Shown here piece after piece: positions 59,296-64,000 of a stretch of 64,000 nt of DNA. How positions within the stretch are numbered: the stretch's first letter is position 1; every line of letters starts with the position of its first letter. Both the position numbers and the translations under genes were made by a program. Under the pieces are notes generated by a model. The model was not told the DNA's origin, ran no database searches, and worked only from the letters and a program-made list of their open reading frames with translations. Source of the DNA: Datisca glomerata (Eukaryota; Streptophyta; Magnoliopsida; Cucurbitales; Datiscaceae); assembly GCA_003255025.1 (NCBI GenBank), contig QANY01008599.1, positions 248,001-312,000 on the forward strand. The letters are read 5' to 3'.

Positions 59296-60717
59296 ATCTT
59301 CGTTCATCAATGCTTAGAAATTAAAATATTAAATGGTGATAAGTAAATTTCATGATGGTGATAACTTATTGATCTATTCGAGTAATTCTATTAAGATTCA
59401 CACTAAATTTTAATTAATTAAATAGTTTGTCGATCATTCATTGAATAATTAAATTATATAATCTTCGGAAAAGTTTAAAAGGTGATAAAAATGCATAATA
59501 ATTTGTTTGAACTAAATTTTATTTGTAGAAAATATTTTTTTAAATCTCAATTAAACTAATATATAATTCTGTTAATGTGTCACATTCACTCTTTTATGCA
59601 TATCATCTATTGATTCATACAAAGAATTTTTTTGTTAATTTATGTATTTAATAAACAAATAAAGCTTAGTAACAAGATTGTATGGTACAGAAGGCTGTTT
59701 TACATACATATAACATAAAATCTATACATATGTATATAGTTTACATTCCTATATACATAAAAACAAATCCTAAAATTACCTTATATAGTGATATGTAATA
59801 AACTGTCATAAAAATTAATGATATGTCAAAAAGTACTGAGAAATGGCGCCAATGGAGGGGTTCGTTGAACGATGACAAAAATAAAGAGGGCCAAAGTGTT
59901 TCCAGCAATGATATTTATTGCTTTTCTGTTTCTTTTTAACCTTTTTAATATTAAAAAGAAAACTTATAATAATAAAGAATATATATCTTTGTTTCACTGT
60001 CTTTGTCTGTCTAAAATCCACCAGCTTCATCTCTCTCTACCTTCCGCTTCTCTGCCTCCTCTCGGCGAAAGGAAACAAAGGGAGGTCCAGTCCCAGCCCC
60101 ATTCTTCATCTTCATCCTTTATACATATTCATCTCCTTAGCCATCTTCCACGCTCTAAGCTCCTAGATCTTCCACTTCTGGCCGATTTTTTTCAGCTGAG
60201 GTACTCGTTGTTTGGCACCAAAAATTTCACTGCATCGCCCCCCACCATTATTAGATATTCATCAGCATCATTTTGGGTTTATGTTGTTTCCTGGATTTCA
60301 TCAAATTTTCATCATTTTCTGTAATTGTTTTTTTTTGTCAAGATTTCTTAATTCAACGATTCACAATGCCATGTACCCAGATAAACATGTGGAAAATTCC
60401 ATTGAGATTTTACATTTATTTGCTCGGTATTATTGAAATTTTAGATTATCGGAGTCAGATTTTGTTAATATTAAGATAAATTAATCCCAGAGTGGCCCAA
60501 GATTTTCAACATCTTTCAACAAGTTATCATAACTGTACTGACATGTTTGGGATTTATTCCTTAATTTAGTTTTGAGATATCGTGTTATTGTTTGTTCAAA
60601 AGAGAAATTGCAAGAAGAGAACGAGGGAAAGATTGTTAATTTTTTGTCCATTAAGCTTAATTGGTGAGATTTGGATTGGAGGGTGAAAGCTGGGATCTGA
60701 TCTAAACGGTGGGAGCT
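59296..60717. promoter_or_regulatory. LIM gene promoter and 5' UTR region
   Basis: 59296-59990 is AT-rich. 59990-60200 is a pyrimidine-rich leader typical of plant 5' UTRs, ending CAGCTGAG|GTACTC at 60200/60201, a plausible donor of a leader intron reaching close to the ATG at 60718. The acceptor is not clear. The open frames at 59872-60324 and nearby lack family marks. Confidence 0.5.
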
Positions 60718-62217
60718 ATGTCTTTCATTGGTACACAACAGAAGTGCAAAGCATGTGAGAAGACTGTGTACCCTGTAGATCAGCTATCAGCTGATGGGGT
60801 TTCTTACCATAAGTCATGCTTCAAATGCAGCCACTGCAAAGCGACTCTTAAGGTACTCTCTGCCATATTTAATGGCTCACCTTTATTTCTTTTGTTATGT
60901 AAATTTAGCAACCTTTTTAGGTGTTTTGTATATTTCATATGCAAGCCTGAAATCCTAGTTTTACTTATAAACTGATGAATAAACCAAGAATTGAGATCAT
61001 TTTGATGATTAGCAGAAGGTTAATCATAATTGTCGGTATGGTGTTTAAATGGTGGAACAGGTCTTAGAAAATCAAGGAAAGTTCTAATGCTATTATCTGT
61101 GTTAGAATGTGTTTGGCATTAGTATTCAAGAAGTACTTTTGTCTAAATATTCTGATAACTTGTTTTAGAACAGTTTTCAAAATAAGTCAAGATTGAAATA
61201 TGCTTTTGGTAAAATTGTTTTCGGATAATCTTTTGTTTTCAAAGACAAACAAAATCGAAACCTCTACGAAAGAAAATAGTATAAATTATCAATTCGTGAA
61301 GGCCGAGATGGGAAGTTTGAGTTTATTTTTGTAAGACTGTATAAGTTACATGATTTCAGCTCAGCAATTATTCCTCAATGGAAGGTGTTCTGTATTGTAA
61401 GCCTCACTTTGACCAGCTGTTCAAGGAGTCAGGAAACTTCAACAAAAACTTTCAGTCACGTATGGCCTTATATTATGTTCTGCCGGCTAAAATTTGTATA
61501 AACTTGATTTTGCTACCATTTTTGTTTTACTTCATCTAATTCTCCATCAATTTTGTTTTAACAGCTGCAAAATCAGCTGAGAAGCTTACTCCAGAGCTGG
61601 TAAAAATTCAACACAAATATATACAAGCAAAAAATTTTGATTCTGGGTATCATCATTGATCTCTTATTAATATCTTCCTGGCTGCAGACTAGGTCTCCTA
61701 GCAAAGCTGCTAGCATGTTTTCCGGTACGCAAGACAAATGTGCCACGTGCGGTAAAACTGCTTATCCTCTAGAGAAGGTATGTTACCAATAGATGATATG
61801 TCGCCATAGCATTTGTAAAAAACTATAATGTTTTAATTCTCCATGGTATTCAAGAACTGTTTTAGCATAAAATTTCTGAAAATTGGTTTAAAAACGTTTC
61901 AAAATCTGTCCTGATGTAATTGGTAAACTTGTAGCAATCTCTGTAAAGATGTTTCATCCATGTATCCACACCAAACAAGTTATCATTTGGTATAAAACTG
62001 TTAATAGGTAACAGTGGAGAGCCAAGCTTATCATAAATCATGTTTCAAATGCTCTCATGGTGGCTGCCCCATAACCCCATCGAATTACGCTGCCTTAGAG
62101 GGTATCTTGTATTGCAAACATCATTTCTCACAGCTCTTTAAGGAGAAGGGAAGTTACAACCACCTTATCAAGTCCGCGTCAATGAAGCGAGCAGCAACCT
62201 CCATTCCCGAAGCTTGA
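60718..62217 (+). CDS. Plant two-LIM-domain protein, WLIM2 type
   Basis: Five exons: 60718-60852, 61360-61459, 61565-61599, 61688-61777 and 62008-62217. They give 189 codons, the usual length of plant WLIM proteins. LIM1 ligands are C10, C13, H31, C34, C37, C40, C58 and H61. LIM2 has C108, C111, H129, C132, C135, C140, C156 and H159. The linker of about 45 residues is rich in Lys, Ser and Ala (T-P-E-L, R-S-P-S-K-A-A). Such proteins bind and bundle actin filaments in the cytoplasm and also occur in the nucleus. The start M-S-F-I-G-T-Q-Q-K-C fits WLIM2 closely, and the frame upstream of it has no ATG. I recall the Arabidopsis relative as WLIM2a (At2g39900). Confidence 0.95.
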
Positions 62218-63780
62218 AAGTCCTATTGTTTTTCTCACTCACAGCTCTAGACATCCCGTCTTGAACGTTTTCAAGTGTGTTTGATTTTTTCATACCTCCT
62301 GTGGTATTTTTCTGACGGCAAACTGGAAAACTTGGTTTGTTTTCGGGATCTTACATGTTGGGTGGTTGTTTTATGTTTGATTAGTGGAATTGTTTGGAAT
62401 CTTATTGTGTTCTATGACTTCCAAGACAATAGTTTGAAATACCCGGATTTTTCTTGCATGACATGGAATAAGAAAATGGTTGTGTTACGGCTCTCTAATG
62501 TTCAGCTCAAAGAAAAAGGGATAAAAATGGTTAGATCATGCTTTATCAAGTGATAAAGGAGGGTGTTTTTGTCACTGACCTAGTGTATCTCTAAAGTTTT
62601 CAACCAAGAGATAAAAAGAGGTTCTTAAGCTACCTCCTCCAATCAAGGGCATTCCTCCGAAGATTTGTCAATTAGGAATCGGGGTTACACTTGAAGTTGG
62701 CAGTTGGTTAATATCGGATTGTTTGATCTGAACGATCGACATTTTGTTAATTGAAAAAAATAAAAATAAAAACAAAGAAAGAACACATTATTTTACAACC
62801 GTCAAAAAGATTGTCTCTTGCACTATTATAACAAATATTATTACCAAAGCAACGCTTATTGTTGTTCAGCTTATATTACTTATAACAAGTTGACCATGTT
62901 TTAGAGAATTTTTCTATTGTATCAGGGTAGGCTGAGACCGATGTAGGGATGATCCAATGATCCTCGTATGTTACTGAGCATGTACCATCATGATTTAGAT
63001 AAGGAAGAATGGTAAGAATGGCCATAAAATAAAGTTTATGAGTAAAAATGATCCATCAATTTAATAATATGTGAAAATAACTCACTTCTTTTAAATAATT
63101 TCATTTAAAACAAATCATATCCAAAAAAATATGTTTTTATTTATTTGTGCGTCGTTGTCTCTCTCTCCCTCTCCATCTCTGTTTCATTTTGTTTGTGAAA
63201 AAAATAAAAATGGAATGAGAGATCTTCATGCCCCTTGTTTGTTCAATTACATATATTTCATCAATAGATAAATATATGGTTTATTGGTAGTTTATAAATT
63301 AATAATATACTTATTTATTTTAGAATTTGAAAATAACTTATAAACTAAACTAAGAAATAAATGAATCTTCAATAATTTCTGTAGATTTATTTTAGATTGA
63401 ACAATTTTTTTTAAAGTAAGTTCAACAAATTTGAGTAAAATTTGAGAAAATAGCATAAATAAACATAAAAAAAACAAAATCGATAAAAAATTACTCTGTG
63501 ATTATAAAACAAAAAAGATAATAAAAATAGTAAATCAGTAACTAATTTAAAATTTTCTAAACTTAAAAAATATTTATCTTACGTATATTAATATGAATGG
63601 TTATTTTTACATATAAATTGATAAAAATGAAAATTTATTACAATTTTCGTTTAAATAATGAAATATATTTTAGAAGATTTCAGGTGATATAATAAAAGAT
63701 ATTTTTTCTTAAACAATTCATCAATTGAAGCTAAAAATTGAGAGGTGGGTGGTTTAGTTCATATAGTAGTTTAATTCATC
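62218..63780. other. LIM gene 3' flank and AT-rich intergenic region
   Basis: 62218-62560 is the likely 3' UTR and beyond. 62560-63780 is AT-rich, with oligo-A/T runs and no recognised gene or repeat. Confidence 0.5.
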
Positions 63781-64000
63781 TGAACGACGTCATCTCTTTG
63801 ATAGAATTTGGCGGGAAAGTGTCACCTTTTGAAAACGGCGGCGTCTTTATTTCCACGATCAAATTTGGCGGGAATAAAATTCTTTTCCCGCCAAAGAGAA
63901 TACAGAGCTTCACTCTGTTGTTTAATAACTTCTCTCTCTGTCTCTCTAAAATCAATTTCCCTCAGAGAAACCGACCGTCAATTCAAGCTCGCGCAAACAG
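63781..64000 (+). promoter_or_regulatory. Promoter with three E2F-type sites
   Basis: TTTGGCGGGAAA at 63807-63818, TTTGGCGGGAAT at 63864-63875 and TTTCCCGCCAAA at 63884-63895. The first and third are perfect E2F palindrome-type sites. They lie within 90 bp and are followed by a CT-rich leader (63907-63960) and GC-richer sequence to the edge. This is the layout of a plant S-phase gene promoter. The gene itself is beyond the window; plus-strand direction is inferred from the leader. Confidence 0.75.

Noticed and set aside
59872..60479. Plus-strand frames upstream of the LIM gene
   Set aside because: They lie in the pyrimidine-rich leader and its presumed intron and have no family marks.

Overview
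The window is nuclear DNA of a flowering plant, most likely a eudicot. Evidence: spliced genes with GT..AG introns, a plant tRNA-Arg, Calvin-cycle sedoheptulose-bisphosphatase, a plant two-LIM protein, and layers of plant retrotransposons and hAT transposons. No species is claimed. Exon coordinates were derived by hand from splice signals, reading frame and remembered homologues; no search was run.

Layout. 1-14.6 kb is a nest: a decayed LINE (+) is split by a Ty1/Copia element (-, 761-13167, 5-bp duplication CCTTG), and the Copia gag zinc knuckle is split by a hAT transposon (+, 6068-10479, 8-bp duplication CTTGTTAC). 15.4-23.7 kb is genic: tRNA-Arg(CCT), a lachrymatory-factor-synthase-like fragment, chloroplast sedoheptulose-1,7-bisphosphatase (SBPase, -), and adenylosuccinate lyase (+) head-to-head with SBPase. 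25.9-37.05 kb is a decayed Ty3/Gypsy element of Tat type (-), with two RNase H domains, an opposite-strand coiled-coil ORF, internal tandem repeats and a nested solo LTR (32191-33347). 39.1-47.7 kb is genic: a HAD class IIIB phosphatase-like membrane protein (+), a GH17 beta-1,3-glucanase-like protein (-) and an ARM-repeat protein (-). 47.76-52.9 kb holds foldback-type elements; in one copy the core has grown into a 31-bp, dyad-symmetric minisatellite arranged in repeats of about 0.6 kb. 54.4-59.3 kb is a second LINE (+), split by a probable solo LTR that itself carries a 402-bp hAT MITE. 60.7-62.2 kb encodes a WLIM-type protein (+). The last 200 bp carry three E2F-type sites, probably the promoter of a cell-cycle or replication gene beyond the edge.

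Six protein-coding genes look intact. Five assembled models (SBPase 393 aa, adenylosuccinate lyase 537, HAD 308, ARM 466, LIM 189) keep frame through every proposed junction; the GH17 gene is a single 385-codon exon. SBPase acts in the plastid Calvin-Benson cycle and adenylosuccinate lyase in purine synthesis, probably also in the plastid. The HAD, ARM and LIM genes appear to match an Arabidopsis chromosome 2 neighbourhood (around At2g39900-At2g39920, from memory). The most unusual structure is the foldback/minisatellite block beginning about 40 bp upstream of the ARM gene start codon.
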